Positions 1 to 9,079 of a stretch of DNA of 64,000 nucleotides are shown piece by piece. The translations under genes and the position numbers were made by a program. Under the pieces are notes generated by a model. The model worked only from the letters and a program-made list of their open reading frames with translations, did not search any database and had not been told where the DNA came from. Every line of letters starts with the position of its first letter. The stretch's first letter is position 1. Source of the DNA: Streptomyces bambusae (lineage in GTDB: Bacteria; Actinomycetota; Actinomycetes; Streptomycetales; Streptomycetaceae); NCBI RefSeq assembly GCF_019400985.1, contig NZ_WTFF01000007.1:1-64000 (forward strand), given 5' to 3'.

Positions 1-149
1 GCCAGCGCCTGCCGGGCCAGGTCCACGCCCGAGGGCGGCTGCGGGGCGGGCTCGCCCTGCGGCCGGCCGGAGCCGCCGACCGGGGCACCGCTGCGGCCCT
101 GGCCGCCGTTCCTGCCCCGGCCGCCACTGTTCACCGCGTCGCCGTTCAC
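1..149 (-). CDS. DUF721 (DciA-like) protein, N-terminal fragment
   Basis: This is the 5' end of a leftward gene that runs off the window. Reading starts at a GTG (149-147) whose last two bases form part of the recF TGA, a GTGA overlap typical of translational coupling. The visible 49 residues are a Gly/Pro/Arg-rich linker followed by [11 protein letters not shown], which resembles the opening of the DUF721 domain in the Streptomyces gene between recF and gyrB. DUF721 proteins include the helicase-loading factor DciA of other bacteria, so a replication role is plausible but not shown here. The rest of the domain is outside the window. Confidence 0.75.
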   Translation of the reverse strand, partial: MNGDAVNSGGRGRNGGQGRSGAPVGGSGRPQGEPAPQPPSGVDLARQAL

Positions 150-1270
150 TGTCGGGTCACCTCACCACCGGACACCGCGTACCGGGTACCCGTCAGCACG
201 CCCGGAACGTCGTCGTCCACCGCAGCCGTCACCAGCACCTGCTCGCCCCCGGCCACCAGCTCCGCCAGCCGCTCCCGCCGCCGCGCGTCCAGCTCCGCGA
301 ACACGTCGTCCAGGATCAGCACCGGCTCGCCGCCCTCGGCGCGCAGCAGCTCGTAGGCCGCCAGCCGCAGCGCGAGCGCGTACGACCAGGACTCGCCGTG
401 GCTCGCGTACCCCTTCGCCGGCAGATCGCCCAGCCGCAGCAGCACGTCGTCGCGGTGCGGGCCCACCAGGGTCACGCCCCGCTCGATCTCCTGCTTGCGC
501 GCCTCGCCGAGCGCCGCCAGCAGCACCTCGTACAGCTCCTCGCGCGACTGCGCCCCGGCCGGCTCCGCGCTCCCCTTGTACGTGAGCCCCACCGGGCCGC
601 CGCCCGGCGCCAGCTGCTCGTACGCCTTGTCCGCCAGCGGCTCCAGCGCACCGATCAGATCCAGCCGCCGCGCCAGCAGCTCCGCGCCCGCCCGTGCCAG
701 GTGCTGGTCCCACACGTCGAGCGTCGACAGGTCCATGGACCGGCCGCCGTGCCGGCGGGCCATGGCCGCCGACTTCAGCAGGGTGTTGCGCTGCTTGAGC
801 ACGCGCTCGTAGTCGGAGCGGACCCCCGCCATCCGCGGCGCGCGCGCCGTGATCAGCTCGTCGAGGAAGCGGCGCCGCTCCCCCGGGTCGCCCTTGACCA
901 GGGCCAGGTCCTCCGGCGCGAACAGCACCGTCCGTACGATCCCCAGCACATCGCGCGGCCTGACCTGCGAGGACCGGTTGATGCGGGCCCGGTTCGCCCG
1001 GCCCGGGTTCAGCTCCAGCTCCACCAGCTGCTGCCGCTCGCCCTGGGTCACGGCCGCCCGGACGATCGCGCGCTGCGCGCCCATCCGTACCAGCGGGGCG
1101 TCGGAGGAGACGCGGTGGCTGCCCAGCGTCGCCAGGTAGCCGATGGCCTCGACCAGGTTCGTCTTGCCCTGGCCGTTCGGGCCCACGAAGGCCGTGACGC
1201 CCGGGTCGAGCGGGACCTCGGCCCGGGCGTACGAGCGGAAATCGGCCAACGACAGATGCGAGACATGCAT
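146..1270 (-). CDS. recF: DNA replication and repair protein RecF
   Basis: RecF is an SMC-like ATPase that binds gapped DNA and, with RecO and RecR, loads RecA at stalled forks. The 374-residue product has the Walker A motif GPNGQGKT at residues 30-37, a signature region around [12 protein letters not shown] near residue 290 and the Walker B/D-loop [11 protein letters not shown] near residue 322. Length is normal for the family. The ATG start gives the usual RecF N-terminus ([14 protein letters not shown]). It lies between gnd and the DUF721 gene, overlapping the latter by four bases, in the standard actinomycete dnaA-dnaN-recF order. Confidence 0.97.
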   Translation of the reverse strand: MHVSHLSLADFRSYARAEVPLDPGVTAFVGPNGQGKTNLVEAIGYLATLGSHRVSSDAPLVRMGAQRAIVRAAVTQGERQQLVELELNPGRANRARINRSSQVRPRDVLGIVRTVLFAPEDLALVKGDPGERRRFLDELITARAPRMAGVRSDYERVLKQRNTLLKSAAMARRHGGRSMDLSTLDVWDQHLARAGAELLARRLDLIGALEPLADKAYEQLAPGGGPVGLTYKGSAEPAGAQSREELYEVLLAALGEARKQEIERGVTLVGPHRDDVLLRLGDLPAKGYASHGESWSYALALRLAAYELLRAEGGEPVLILDDVFAELDARRRERLAELVAGGEQVLVTAAVDDDVPGVLTGTRYAVSGGEVTRQ

Positions 1271-1327
1271 GACGGCGCCGACCTCCCCCGGCCCTGTGTA
1301 CTTCCTGCGTCCGGGCTGCTGCCCGGA

Positions 1328-2203
1328 CTACTTCTTCTCGACCGCGTGCCCGCCGAACTGGTTGCGCAGCGCGGCGATCATCTTCATCTGCGGCGAGTCC
1401 TCCTGGCGCGAGGCGAAACGCGCGAACAGCGACGCGGTGATCGCCGGCAGCGGCACCGCGTTGTCGATCGCGGCCTCCACCGTCCAGCGGCCTTCGCCCG
1501 AGTCCTGCGCGTAGCCCTTCAGCCCGTCCAGGTGCTCGTCCTCGTCCAGGGCGTTCACCGCGAGGTCCAGCAGCCAGGAGCGGATGACCGTCCCCTCCTG
1601 CCAGGACCGGAACACCTCGCGCACGTCGGTGACGGAGTCGACCTTCTCCAGCAGCTCCCAGCCCTCGGCGTAGGCCTGCATCATGGCGTACTCGATGCCG
1701 TTGTGGACCATCTTCGCGAAGTGGCCCGCACCGACCTTGCCGGCGTGCACGGCGCCGAGCTCGCCCTCGGGCTTGAGCGCGTCGAAGACCGGCTGCACCG
1801 CGGCGACGTGCTCCTTGTCGCCGCCGTACATGAGCGCGTAGCCGTTCTCCAGGCCCCAGACACCGCCGGAGACTCCGCAGTCGACGAAGCCGATGCCCTT
1901 GGCGGCCAGCTCGGCGGCGTGCTTCTCGTCGTCGGTCCAGCGCGAGTTCCCGCCGTCGACGACGATGTCGCCGGGCGAGAGCAGCTCGGAGAGCTCGTCG
2001 ACCGTGGACTGGGTGGCCTCGCCGGCCGGGACCATCACCCACACGACGCGCGGCGCCGCGAGGCTGTCCACAAGCTCGGACAGGCTGTGGACGTCGGCGA
2101 TGTCCGGGTTGCGGTCGTATCCGATGACGGTGTGGCCTGCGCGGCGGATGCGCTCGCGCATGTTGCCGCCCATCTTGCCGAGACCGACGAGACCGAGCTC
2201 CAT
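1328..2203 (-). CDS. gnd: 6-phosphogluconate dehydrogenase, decarboxylating, short type
   Basis: It oxidises and decarboxylates 6-phosphogluconate to ribulose 5-phosphate. The 291-residue protein has the nucleotide-binding GLGKMGGNM at residues 7-15, the substrate loop DCGVSGGVWG near residue 110 and KMVHNGIEY near residue 165, which holds the catalytic Lys and Asn. It belongs to the short (about 300-residue) branch of the family, not the 470-residue enterobacterial form. Its place between dnaN and recF is characteristic of Streptomyces. The 186-bp gap to dnaN contains a 12-bp tandem repeat just before the start codon. Confidence 0.93.
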   Translation of the reverse strand: MELGLVGLGKMGGNMRERIRRAGHTVIGYDRNPDIADVHSLSELVDSLAAPRVVWVMVPAGEATQSTVDELSELLSPGDIVVDGGNSRWTDDEKHAAELAAKGIGFVDCGVSGGVWGLENGYALMYGGDKEHVAAVQPVFDALKPEGELGAVHAGKVGAGHFAKMVHNGIEYAMMQAYAEGWELLEKVDSVTDVREVFRSWQEGTVIRSWLLDLAVNALDEDEHLDGLKGYAQDSGEGRWTVEAAIDNAVPLPAITASLFARFASRQEDSPQMKMIAALRNQFGGHAVEKK

Positions 2204-2216
2204 CAGGTGGTTCCTT

Positions 2217-2240
2217 CTTGCGTTGGGGCTTGCGTTGGGG
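2217..2240. repeat. Two tandem 12-bp repeats upstream of gnd
   Basis: CTTGCGTTGGGG occurs twice head to tail (2217-2228 and 2229-2240), 14 bp before the gnd ATG. It lies in the gnd 5' untranslated region, where it could be a duplicated control element or a slippage product. Confidence 0.6.
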
Positions 2241-2389
2241 CGAAACGTTCGTGGGTGCGGCGCGCGTGCGGCAGGGTCGTGCCGCGCGGCGGTGCCTCCC
2301 GGACCGAGCCTACGCCGGGCCCCGTGCAGAAGCGTCCAGGCCCGGCCCCGCGGGCGCGAGACCGGGCCTGACCTGCACCGACGAGCGGA

Positions 2390-3520
2390 TCAGCCGGAGA
2401 GGCGCACCGGCATGATCAGGTACTTGTACGCCTCGTCCGCCTCCGCGTCGACCGCGGGGCGGCCGCTGAGCAGCGCCGGCTTGGTCGACGTGGTGAAGGA
2501 CAGCTGCGCGGCGGGCGAGTCGATCGCGCTCAGGCCGTCGAGCAGGAAGGTCGGGTTGAAGGCGATCGAGATGTCGTCGCCCTCCAGCTTGGCGTCGACG
2601 CGCTCCACAGCCTGTGCGTCGTCGGAGGAGCCGGCCTCCAGGATCAGCACACCCTGCTCGAAGCTCAGGCGCACCGGGGTGTTCCGCTCGGCGACCAGGG
2701 CCACGCGCTTGACGGCCTCGACGAAGGGGGCGGTCTCGATCACGGCGACGGAGTTGAACTCCGTCGGGAAGAGCGTGCGGTACTTGGGCAGGTCGCCTTC
2801 GAGCAGGCGGGTCGTGGTGCGGCGGCCGGCGCCCTCGAAGCCGATCAGGCCCTCGCCCTTGCCGGAGCCCGACAGCGCCAGGGTGACCGTGTCACCGCTG
2901 GTCAGCGACTTCGCGGTGTCGAGCAGCGTCTTGGCGGGGACCAGCGCGACGGCGGACGCGTCCGGGTTCTCCGGCTTCCACAGGAACTCGCGGACCGCGA
3001 AGCGGTAGCGGTCGGTGGAGGCCAGGGTGACCCGGTCGCCCTCGATCTCGATGCGCACACCGGTGAGCACAGGCAGCGTGTCGTCACGGCCGGCGGCGAT
3101 GGCGACCTGGGCGGCGGCCGCGGCGAAGACCTCGCCGGAGACGGTGCCGGTCGCGCCCGGCATCTCGGGCAGGGCCGGGTACTCCTCCACAGGCAGGGTG
3201 TGGAGGGTGAACCGGGAGGAGCCGCAGACCACGGTCGCCCGTACACCGTCTGTGGAAATCTCCACCGGGCGGTTGGGGAGGGCGCGGCAGATGTCGGCCA
3301 GCAGCCGGCCGGAGACCAGGACGGTGCCGTCCTCCTCCACGTCCGCCTCGACGGAGACGCGGGCGGAGACCTCGTAGTCGAAGCCGGAGAGGCTGAGCGT
3401 GCCGTCCTCGGCCTTCAGCAGCAGGCCCGCGAGGACGGGCACCGGCGGCCGGGCCGGGAGGCTACGGGCCGCCCACGCCACCGCCTCCGCGAGTACGTCG
3501 CGCTCCACCCGGATCTTCAC
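2390..3520 (-). CDS. dnaN: DNA polymerase III beta sliding clamp
   Basis: DnaN forms the ring-shaped processivity clamp for DNA polymerase III. I start it at the GTG at 3520, giving 376 residues beginning MKIRVERDVLAEAVAW, the usual Streptomyces N-terminus, with an AGGAGG ribosome site a few bases upstream. A longer reading frame would add 22 residues without homology. The sequence shows the three-domain clamp pattern and ends YLIMPVRLSG, the conserved C-terminal strand. It is transcribed leftward from the oriC side, so its promoter must lie inside the DnaA-box region. Confidence 0.97.
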   Translation of the reverse strand: MKIRVERDVLAEAVAWAARSLPARPPVPVLAGLLLKAEDGTLSLSGFDYEVSARVSVEADVEEDGTVLVSGRLLADICRALPNRPVEISTDGVRATVVCGSSRFTLHTLPVEEYPALPEMPGATGTVSGEVFAAAAAQVAIAAGRDDTLPVLTGVRIEIEGDRVTLASTDRYRFAVREFLWKPENPDASAVALVPAKTLLDTAKSLTSGDTVTLALSGSGKGEGLIGFEGAGRRTTTRLLEGDLPKYRTLFPTEFNSVAVIETAPFVEAVKRVALVAERNTPVRLSFEQGVLILEAGSSDDAQAVERVDAKLEGDDISIAFNPTFLLDGLSAIDSPAAQLSFTTSTKPALLSGRPAVDAEADEAYKYLIMPVRLSG

Positions 3521-4062
3521 CGGAACCGCCTCCTGCTGTTGCTGGCCTTCGTCGTCGGCTGGGTGCCGGAGAACAGTCTGACGCACGGCACCGACAGTCC
3601 GTGCGGCTGGCGGTCAAGTCGGGAGGGGAGCGTCGGGGAGGCCGTCCGACGGACTTGTGCACAGGGCCTGCTTGAAAACGGAATCCGGCCTAACTGTCTA
3701 TGGGGGTAGTAGTAGGGCCTGTGGAAACCGTGGATAACCGCGTTCACGCAGGTCAATGCCCGTTTTTTGTCCACCGGGGCTGTGGGTGGAGGCGGTGGAC
3801 AAGTAGGGGGTCCTGTGGAGAAGCGAAAGTTCTGCACAGGCCATCCCCAGGAGACCCCGATTGGTCCACAGGTGTGTCCCCAGTTTTCCCCCAGTGCTCC
3901 ACAACCCAAACGTCCACAACCGTGTGACGCCTTTCACTCCGGGCGGTGAGGAGGGTGGTGACGTTGCCGAACAGTGGACAAGGCTGTGGAGTGAGGGCGC
4001 CATCCTGTGCACAGGACCCGCGATCCTGTGGGCGGGCGGTGGACAGAGCCGGTGGACAGACC

Positions 4063-4071
4063 TGTGGACAA
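4063..4071 (-). promoter_or_regulatory. Exact DnaA box in oriC
   Basis: TGTGGACAA on plus, reading TTGTCCACA on minus, matches the Streptomyces consensus exactly. It is preceded by two GGTGGACAG near-matches at 4039 and 4051, forming a same-orientation triplet. Confidence 0.9.
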
Positions 4072-4220
4072 GATTTCCTCCACAGCCTGTGGATGATCGT
4101 CCCGCACAATTCCACAGGCCTGTGAGCTGCACTGATGGTCCATCAACAGGGGACCCTGTGGACAGTTTGTGGGTGACCACAGCAGTCCCCAAGCTGTGGA
4201 CGACAGAAAGTCCCGCAATC

Positions 4221-4229
4221 TGTGGACAA
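4221..4229 (-). promoter_or_regulatory. Exact DnaA box at the dnaA-proximal edge of oriC
   Basis: TGTGGACAA on plus is an exact TTGTCCACA on minus. It is the last box before the dnaA terminator and is preceded by a one-mismatch box at 4195-4203. Confidence 0.9.
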
Positions 4230-4332
4230 CTTGACTCCGCGGGGGCGTATTCGAACAGGTCGCAGGCGCGCGACTGGTGCCACGCGCCCCCGGATCGAGC
4301 CGCGAGCCCCGGGTGACGGGGTTTGGGAACGA

Positions 4333-4370
4333 CGAAGGGCGCTCCGGGAGAGGTCCCGGAGCGCCCTTCG
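4333..4370 (-). terminator. Terminator of dnaA
   Basis: A perfect 17-bp stem (4333-4349 with 4354-4370) closes on the 4-base loop GAGG. It lies 36 bp past the dnaA stop codon and separates dnaA transcription from the oriC core. Confidence 0.9.
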
Positions 4371-4405
4371 GTGGTGGCTCTCGACGGCCCGTGGGGCCGA
4401 GGGCT

Positions 4406-6154
4406 TCAGCCGTTCTTGATGCGGTTGGTCAGCTCGGTCACCTGGTTGTAGATGGAGCGCCGCTCCGCCATCAGCGCGCGGATCTTGCGGTCCGCGTGCA
4501 TCACGGTGGTGTGGTCGCGGCCGCCGAACTGGGCGCCGATCTTGGGCAGGGAGAGGTCGGTGAGCTCCCGGCACAGGTACATGGCGATCTGGCGGGCGGT
4601 GACCAGGACCCGGCTGCGCGAGGAGCCGCACAGGTCGTCCACGGTGAGGCCGAAGTAGCCGGCCGTGGCCGCCATGATGTCGGTCGCCGTGATCTCGGGC
4701 GCGGTGTCCTCGCCCCCCGGGATCAGGTTCTTCAGGACGTCCTCGGTGAGGCCGAGGTCCACCGGCTGCCGGTTGAGGCTGGCGAAGGCGGTGACCCGGA
4801 TCAGGGCGCCCTCCAGCTCGCGGATGTTGCGCGAGATGCGGGAGGCGATGAACTCCAGTACCTCCGGCGGGGCGTTGAGCTGCTCCTGGACCGCCTTCTT
4901 GCGCAGGATCGCGATACGCGTCTCCAGCTCGGGCGGCTGGACGTCGGTGATCAGGCCCCACTCGAAGCGGTTGCGGAGCCGGTCCTCCAGGGTCACCAGC
5001 TGCTTGGGCGGCCGGTCGGAGGAGAGGACGATCTGCTTGTTGGCGTTGTGGAGCGTGTTGAAGGTGTGGAAGAACTCCTCCTGCGTGGACTCCTTGCTCG
5101 CGAGGAACTGGATGTCGTCCACGAGCAGGATGTCCATCTCGCGGTAGCGCTTGCGGAAGGCGTCGCCCTTGCCGTCGCGGATGGAGTTGATGAACTCGTT
5201 GGTGAATTCCTCGGAGCTCACGTAGCGCACGCGGGTGCCCGGGTAGAGGCTGCGGGCGTAGTGCCCGATGGCGTGCAGCAGGTGGGTCTTGCCCAGGCCG
5301 GACTCGCCGTAGATGAAGAGCGGGTTGTAGGCCTTGGCGGGGGCCTCGGCGACGGCGACCGCGGCGGCGTGCGCGAAGCGGTTCGAGGCGCCGATGACAA
5401 AGGTGTCGAACAGGTACTTCGGGTTCAGCCGTGCGGTCGGCTCCAGCGGGCCCGAGGTGGAGCCGCCGGACGGGGCCGGCGGGGCCGACCGGCCCGGGGC
5501 GGGCAGGGGCGCGGGGTCGTAGGCGGGCTGCTTGTCGTACGGGGCGGGTTCGTACGGCTTCTGCTCGTAGCCGTTCTGCGGCTCGTACGGCTGGTCGTAC
5601 CCGGGCTCGGGCTGCTGGAGGTAGCCGGGCTGGGGGGAGGCGTAGGGGTCGCGCTCGGGGAAGCCGAGGCGGGGCTGCTGCCAGCCGTAGTCGTCCTGCT
5701 GGCCGCCGCGGGGCCAGGCGCCGGGCTCGGGGCGCGGCTGCTGGTAGTCCGGGTAGGCGGGGCGGGCGGTGGGCAGCTGGTCGTCGGACGGGCCGGTGTG
5801 GCCGCCGGGGCGCTGGCCGCCGTACGGCTCGTAGGCGTCGCGCTGCGGGGCGGCGGGCGGGACCGGGGGCGCGGGCTCGCCGGCGGAGTCGTCCACGGTG
5901 ATGGCGATCCGGATCGGGCGGCCGCACTCACGGCTGAGGGTGTCGCTGATCAGCGGGGCCAGCCGGCCCTCCAGGACCCGCTTGCCCCATTCGTTGGGCA
6001 CGGCGAGCAGTGCGGTGTCGGCGACCAGCGCCAGGGGCTGGCAGCGCTCGATCCACTGCTTGTCCTTGGGCTCGATCCCTTGCTGACCTTCTCCGAGGAG
6101 CTGCTCCAGCACTCGCGGCCACACTGCGGCAAGATCGGCAGGTACGTCAGCCAC
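4406..6154 (-). CDS. dnaA: Chromosomal replication initiator DnaA
   Basis: DnaA is the AAA+ initiator that binds the oriC boxes and melts DNA. I start it at the GTG at 6154 ([12 protein letters not shown]), giving 582 residues; a further 40 upstream codons are unlike any DnaA N-terminus. Domain I covers about residues 1-90. Domain II, about 95-245, is an unusually long Pro/Gln/Tyr/Gly-rich linker as in other Streptomyces. Domain III has Walker A GESGLGKT at 283-290 and Walker B LLVDD at 343-347. Domain IV carries the box-recognition signature [12 protein letters not shown] at about 545-556. DnaA boxes behind its own promoter suggest autoregulation. Confidence 0.98.
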   Translation of the reverse strand: MADVPADLAAVWPRVLEQLLGEGQQGIEPKDKQWIERCQPLALVADTALLAVPNEWGKRVLEGRLAPLISDTLSRECGRPIRIAITVDDSAGEPAPPVPPAAPQRDAYEPYGGQRPGGHTGPSDDQLPTARPAYPDYQQPRPEPGAWPRGGQQDDYGWQQPRLGFPERDPYASPQPGYLQQPEPGYDQPYEPQNGYEQKPYEPAPYDKQPAYDPAPLPAPGRSAPPAPSGGSTSGPLEPTARLNPKYLFDTFVIGASNRFAHAAAVAVAEAPAKAYNPLFIYGESGLGKTHLLHAIGHYARSLYPGTRVRYVSSEEFTNEFINSIRDGKGDAFRKRYREMDILLVDDIQFLASKESTQEEFFHTFNTLHNANKQIVLSSDRPPKQLVTLEDRLRNRFEWGLITDVQPPELETRIAILRKKAVQEQLNAPPEVLEFIASRISRNIRELEGALIRVTAFASLNRQPVDLGLTEDVLKNLIPGGEDTAPEITATDIMAATAGYFGLTVDDLCGSSRSRVLVTARQIAMYLCRELTDLSLPKIGAQFGGRDHTTVMHADRKIRALMAERRSIYNQVTELTNRIKNG

Positions 6155-6509
6155 AGAGCACGCTCTCTCACAGGGGTCCCACGAATGTGTGGTTCTTTGG
6201 GACGGTCGGGACAAAAAAACCGGGGTCGAGCAACGGTAGTCAGCACGACGGGTAGGGTTCAAGTCGTTGTCCACAGCCTGTGCACAGTGGAGCCCCGCAA
6301 GTGCTCGGTTTGACCGGATGGCGTAGTCCCGCGTACCGTAACCAGGTCGAGTTGTCGATGGCTGCTGCCGCCTGCCTACCGATGGGCGAAGATCACTGAA
6401 TGTGATCGTTTAGCGGTGTCCACTCGGGCGGATCGCGAGTTCCTCGTGGGCGCACGGTGACAGCCAGGCGATGTAACGCCACTAACGATTCATTTTCTGG
6501 AGCCCCCGA
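6155..6509. promoter_or_regulatory. Divergent dnaA-rpmH promoter region with DnaA boxes
   Basis: This 355-bp non-coding interval drives dnaA leftward and rpmH rightward. On minus, TTGAAC (6257-6262) and TACCGT (6233-6238), 18 bp apart, are a possible dnaA promoter. Just behind it is an exact DnaA box TTGTCCACA at 6267-6275 and a second near-box, CTGTGCACA, at 6278-6286, a layout fitting autorepression. On the rpmH side an inverted repeat GATCAC-N5-GTGATC lies at 6391-6407. The rpmH start is preceded by TGGAG at 6498-6502. Confidence 0.75.
6267..6275 (+). promoter_or_regulatory. Exact DnaA box upstream of dnaA
   Basis: TTGTCCACA, an exact consensus box, lies immediately upstream of the likely dnaA -35 element. 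A near-box starts three bases further on, giving a closely spaced pair. Confidence 0.85.
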
Positions 6510-6647
6510 GTGAGCAAGCGCACCTTCCAGCCGAACAACCGTCGTCGCGCCAAGACCCACGGTTTCCGCCTGCGTATGCGCACCCGTGCCGGCCGCGCGA
6601 TCCTCGCGTCCCGCCGCAGCAAGGGTCGCGCCCGCCTGTCCGCCTGA
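6510..6647 (+). CDS. rpmH: 50S ribosomal protein L34
   Basis: L34 is a 45-residue, very basic large-subunit protein. The sequence begins [20 protein letters not shown] and ends SKGRARLSA, a full match to the family pattern. The GTG start has TGGAG 7-11 bases upstream. It opens the conserved rightward cluster rpmH-rnpA-yidD-yidC-jag-rsmG, and the 20-bp gap to rnpA suggests one transcript. Confidence 0.97.
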   Translation: MSKRTFQPNNRRRAKTHGFRLRMRTRAGRAILASRRSKGRARLSA

Positions 6648-6667
6648 TCTGACAGGTCAATGACGTC

Positions 6668-7039
6668 GTGCTGTCTCCCGATCATCGGCTGAGGCGGCGC
6701 GAGGACTTCGCGAACGCGGTACGCCGAGGGCGCAGGGCCGGTCGCCCGCTCCTCGTCGTTCACCTACGTACCAGCGCAACGGACCCGCACGGGCCGGGGG
6801 AGAGTGCTCCCTCGACACGTGCGGGTTTCGTCGTCAGCAAGGCAGTGGGCAACGCGGTCGTCCGCAACAAGGTCAAGCGCAGGCTGCGCCACCTGGTGCG
6901 GGACCGGCTGGCCCAGCTGCCCCCAGGTAGCCTGGTGGTGGTGCGGGCATTGCCCGGATCGGGTGATGCCGGCCACGAAGATCTGGCCCGGGACCTGGAT
7001 GCCGCTCTGGCGCGGCTGCTGGGAGACGTGGCTCGATGA
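6668..7039 (+). CDS. rnpA: Ribonuclease P protein component
   Basis: RnpA binds the RNase P RNA and helps it cleave tRNA 5' leaders. The 123-residue basic protein has the family core: [16 protein letters not shown] near the N-terminus and the RNR signature [20 protein letters not shown] around residues 58-77. The start is GTG. Its stop overlaps the yidD start as ATGA. Confidence 0.96.
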   Translation: MLSPDHRLRRREDFANAVRRGRRAGRPLLVVHLRTSATDPHGPGESAPSTRAGFVVSKAVGNAVVRNKVKRRLRHLVRDRLAQLPPGSLVVVRALPGSGDAGHEDLARDLDAALARLLGDVAR

Positions 7040-7317
7040 AGTACCCGCTGCTCGCATTGATCAAGCTGTACCAGTGGACGATCAGTCCGCTGCTCGGGCC
7101 GGTGTGCCGCTACTACCCCTCGTGCTCGCACTACGGGTACACGGCCATCGACCGGCATGGTGCGGTGAAGGGGACGGTCCTGACCGCCTGGCGGATCCTG
7201 CGGTGCAATCCGTGGTCGCCGGGTGGGGTGGACCATGTCCCACCTCGTAAACGCCCGCGTTGGCACGAGCAGCTGCGCAGTGCGTTGCGTAGACCTCGCA
7301 ATGCTCAAGGAGCCTGA
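7036..7317 (+). CDS. yidD: Membrane protein insertion efficiency factor YidD
   Basis: YidD is a small membrane-associated protein that helps YidC-dependent insertion. The 93-residue sequence has the diagnostic pattern [12 protein letters not shown] and [15 protein letters not shown], with the conserved cysteines of the family. Its ATG overlaps the rnpA stop (ATGA) and yidC begins 3 bp after its stop, so the three genes are probably translationally coupled. Confidence 0.95.
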   Translation: MKYPLLALIKLYQWTISPLLGPVCRYYPSCSHYGYTAIDRHGAVKGTVLTAWRILRCNPWSPGGVDHVPPRKRPRWHEQLRSALRRPRNAQGA

Positions 7318-7320
7318 TTA

Positions 7321-8427
7321 GTGGACACGATTGCCAGTCTGTTCAGCTTTATCACCACACCCGTCTCGTGGATCATCGTCCAGTTCCACAAGCTGTACGG
7401 TGCGCTCTTCGGGGCGGACAGTGGGTGGGCCTGGGGCCTGTCCATCGTGTCCCTGGTGGTCCTGATCCGTATCTGCCTGATCCCGCTCTTCGTGAAGCAG
7501 ATCAAGGCGACGCGGGGCATGCAGGCGCTCCAGCCGAAGATGAAGGCGATCCAGGAGCGCTACAAGAACGACAAGCAGCGCCAGTCCGAAGAGATGATGA
7601 AGCTGTACAAGGAGACGGGTACCAACCCGCTCTCCTCGTGCCTGCCCATCCTGGCCCAGTCGCCGTTCTTCTTCGCGCTGTACCACGTGCTGGCGAACAT
7701 CGCCAACGGCAAGACCATCGGCGTCATGGACCAGCAGCTGGTCGACAGCGCCCGTGAGGCCAAGATCTTCGGTGCGCCGATCGCTGCCAAGTTCATGGAC
7801 AGCCCGGAGAAGGTCGAGGCGCTGGGCGCCTCGCTGACGGACGTCCGGATCGTGACCGCGGTCATGATCGTCATGATGTCGCTGTCGCAGTTCTACACGC
7901 AGCGCCAGCTGATGCAGAAGAACGTGGACCTCACGGTCAAGACGCCGTTCATGCAGCAGCAGAAGATGCTGATGTACATCTTCCCGGTGATCTTCGCCGT
8001 CATGGGTATCAACTTCCCCGTCGGTGTCCTCGTCTACTGGCTGACCACCAACGTCTGGACCATGGGTCAGCAGATGTACGTGATCAACCAGAACCCGACG
8101 CCGGGCAGCAAGGCCCAGGACCAGTACCTGACGCGGCTGCTCAAGCACGTCACCTCGCACGGTGAGGTCAAGAGCCGGGGCAAGAAGAAGGTCGTCGCGG
8201 CGATCGTGGCCAAGGGCCCGGACCGCAACGACAACGAGCGCAAGTTCATCACCGCGCTCACCAAGCAGGGCCTGGCCGCGCAGGCGGACGGCTCCGTGAT
8301 CAAGAGTGTGGTGGCCACGGCCGACTCGGATGCGGCGAGCGGCGGTGCCGCGAAGCGGCAGCAGCCCAAGCGGCAGTCCAAGTCGCAGCGCCAGACGCCC
8401 CCCAGCAAGCCGTCGTCCAAGAAGTAA
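7321..8427 (+). CDS. yidC: Membrane protein insertase YidC/Oxa1
   Basis: It inserts and folds membrane proteins with or without SecYEG. The 368-residue protein has the Oxa1/YidC core: a hydrophobic segment near residue 40, a basic cytoplasmic loop [21 protein letters not shown], the motif [21 protein letters not shown], and further segments near residues 175, 215 and 240. A long Lys/Arg/Gln-rich tail (about 290-368) is suited to ribosome contact. It lacks the large periplasmic domain of Gram-negative YidC, as expected in actinobacteria. The start is GTG. Confidence 0.95.
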   Translation: MDTIASLFSFITTPVSWIIVQFHKLYGALFGADSGWAWGLSIVSLVVLIRICLIPLFVKQIKATRGMQALQPKMKAIQERYKNDKQRQSEEMMKLYKETGTNPLSSCLPILAQSPFFFALYHVLANIANGKTIGVMDQQLVDSAREAKIFGAPIAAKFMDSPEKVEALGASLTDVRIVTAVMIVMMSLSQFYTQRQLMQKNVDLTVKTPFMQQQKMLMYIFPVIFAVMGINFPVGVLVYWLTTNVWTMGQQMYVINQNPTPGSKAQDQYLTRLLKHVTSHGEVKSRGKKKVVAAIVAKGPDRNDNERKFITALTKQGLAAQADGSVIKSVVATADSDAASGGAAKRQQPKRQSKSQRQTPPSKPSSKK

Positions 8428-8458
8428 GAAGCCCTGAGAAAGATTGAGGAGTCATCCC

Positions 8459-8971
8459 GTGACGGAAGGCACCACCTCCGCCGCCGCTGAGGGTGGCGAC
8501 ACCCTGACCCGCCTGGAGCAGGAGGGTGAGATCGCGGCCGACTACCTCGAGGGGCTGCTGGACATCGCCGACCTGGACGGTGACATCGACATGGACGTCG
8601 AGGCCGACCGTGCAGCCGTGTCGATCATCAGCGACTCGTCGAGCCGTGAGCTGCAGAAGCTCGTGGGCCGGGACGGCGAGGTCCTGGAGGCTCTCCAGGA
8701 GCTGACGCGACTGGCCGTGCACCGGGAGACCGGGGACCGCAGCCGGCTGATGCTCGACATCGCCGGGTTCCGCGCCAAGAAGCGCGAGGAGCTGGCGGCG
8801 CTGGGCGCCAAGGCGGCCGCGGACGTGAAGGCCTCGGGCGAGCCGATGAAACTGGCCCCGATGACCCCGTTCGAGCGCAAGGTCGTCCACGACGCGGTGG
8901 CGGCTGCCGGTCTGCGCAGTGAGTCGGAGGGCGAGGAGCCGCAGCGCTTCGTCGTTGTGCTCCCTGCCTGA
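8459..8971 (+). CDS. jag: Jag/KhpB family RNA-binding protein (KH and R3H domains)
   Basis: Jag proteins bind RNA and affect cell-wall synthesis and division in several Gram-positive bacteria. I use the GTG at 8459 (MTEGTTSAAAEGG), preceded by GAGGAG, which gives 170 residues; a TTG 15 bp upstream is less likely. A type II KH domain covers about residues 25-95, with GRDGEVLEALQELTRLAVH as its GXXG region. An R3H domain lies at the C-terminus (PMTPFERKVVHDAVAAAG). It follows yidC by 31 bp and is closed by a terminator. Confidence 0.92.
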   Translation: MTEGTTSAAAEGGDTLTRLEQEGEIAADYLEGLLDIADLDGDIDMDVEADRAAVSIISDSSSRELQKLVGRDGEVLEALQELTRLAVHRETGDRSRLMLDIAGFRAKKREELAALGAKAAADVKASGEPMKLAPMTPFERKVVHDAVAAAGLRSESEGEEPQRFVVVLPA

Positions 8972-8986
8972 TCCCAAGCAAGTGTG

Positions 8987-9019
8987 TTCGGCCCCGTCTG
9001 TGTCGCAGGCGGGGCCGAA
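8987..9019 (+). terminator. Terminator after jag
   Basis: Ten-bp arms TTCGGCCCCG (8987-8996) and CGGGGCCGAA (9010-9019) form a perfect stem followed by GTTTGT. It lies 16 bp after the jag stop codon. Confidence 0.85.
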
Positions 9020-9079
9020 GTTTGTCAGCCTGGCCCTAACAACTGAACTCGTAGAGTGCGGAACGGAAGGACGGTCCCC

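Larger units (their letters stand above)
3521..4332. other. oriC: Chromosomal replication origin oriC
   Basis: This non-coding stretch between dnaA and dnaN is packed with DnaA boxes (Streptomyces consensus TTGTCCACA). Exact boxes on the minus strand lie at 4063-4071, 4221-4229 (TTGTCCACA) and 3814-3822 (TTCTCCACA). Single-mismatch boxes include 3655-3663, 3767-3775, 3862-3870, 3895-3903 and 4076-4084 on plus, and 3720-3728, 3729-3737, 3794-3802, 3973-3981, 4157-4165 and 4195-4203 on minus. Weaker ones occur at 3830, 3910, 4039, 4051, 4088 and 4108. The total of about 20 agrees with the 19 described for S. lividans oriC. No long AT-rich element is obvious, as usual for this genus. Confidence 0.95.

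Noticed and set aside
162-2042. A 626-codon open frame antisense/out of frame over recF and gnd
   Set aside because: It is Arg/Gly/Ala-rich with no motifs and conflicts with two clear genes.
4143-5927. Open frames within oriC and dnaA in other frames
   Set aside because: These cross the DnaA boxes and the dnaA gene and have shadow composition; oriC is non-coding.
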